Below are positions 56,679 to 56,691 of a stretch of DNA of 56,691 nucleotides, piece after piece; positions within the stretch are counted from its first letter, which is position 1; the number at the start of each line of letters is the position of its first letter. A program made the position numbers and the translations under genes. The DNA comes from Vitrella brassicaformis. Lineage: Eukaryota; Sar; Vitrellaceae. The stretch spans positions 135,517-192,207 of the forward strand of contig CDMY01000624.1 of the NCBI GenBank assembly GCA_001179505.1, in the 5' to 3' direction. The notes under the pieces were generated by a model, which had not been told where the DNA came from, did no database searches, and was given only the letters and a program-made list of their open reading frames with translations.

Positions 56679-56691
56679 CCCCCCCCCCCCC
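56679..56691. repeat. Poly-C run at window edge
   Basis: Thirteen C close the window. As at the other end and at both gaps, the sequence stops in a G/C homopolymer, probably an assembly break. Confidence 0.9.

Overview
This window is nuclear DNA from a eukaryotic microalga. Nearly every gene is split by short GT-AG introns, the coding DNA is GC-rich, and there are no operons or Shine-Dalgarno sites. Two proteins look organelle-targeted; one, a lumazine synthase, carries a signal peptide followed at once by phenylalanine, the hallmark of bipartite import into red-algal-derived complex plastids. Cilium genes (CC2D2A, a TTLL polyglutamylase) and a receptor with alveolate-style GCC2/GCC3 cysteine repeats are also present. 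Together these suggest an alveolate alga, most likely a chromerid such as Vitrella. That assignment is inference, not a database result.

I support 16 protein genes. In order: tandem CCCH zinc-finger protein (-), small C-terminally anchored membrane protein (+), sodium:solute symporter (-), CC2D2A ciliary transition-zone protein (+), Crinkler/RHS-like P-loop NTPase (-), unknown protein (+), F-box/leucine-rich protein (-), long mTERF protein (+), unknown protein with an NLS-like tail (-), multi-membrane receptor-like protein (+), importin-9-like karyopherin (-), lumazine synthase (+), unknown protein (+), second F-box/leucine-rich protein (-), unknown acidic protein (+), TTLL4-type tubulin polyglutamylase (-). 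Strands alternate almost perfectly, so the locus is a chain of head-to-head pairs (118 to 540 bp shared upstream regions) and tail-to-tail pairs. The only tandem step is lumazine synthase followed by the 45,450 gene.

Genes were rebuilt by joining open segments at GT...AG borders and requiring codon phase to match across each junction. For several genes (zinc finger, symporter, NTPase, mTERF, lumazine synthase, the 45,450 gene, TTLL) every junction closes in phase, which strongly supports the models. Weak points are stated in the entries: the 3' end of the first F-box gene, one junction in the 20,894 gene, and the 5' exons of the 3,725 gene.

Two 300-N gaps (11,488-11,787 and 41,118-41,417) both lie inside introns and are bordered by homopolymers that read poly-C on the sense strand. 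The window itself begins with 26 G and ends with 13 C. Introns and intergenic DNA are dense in TG/CA, TC and ATCC/GGAT microsatellites; TG tracts often sit just before the 3' splice site. I saw no rRNA, tRNA, CRISPR array, transposase or reverse transcriptase.
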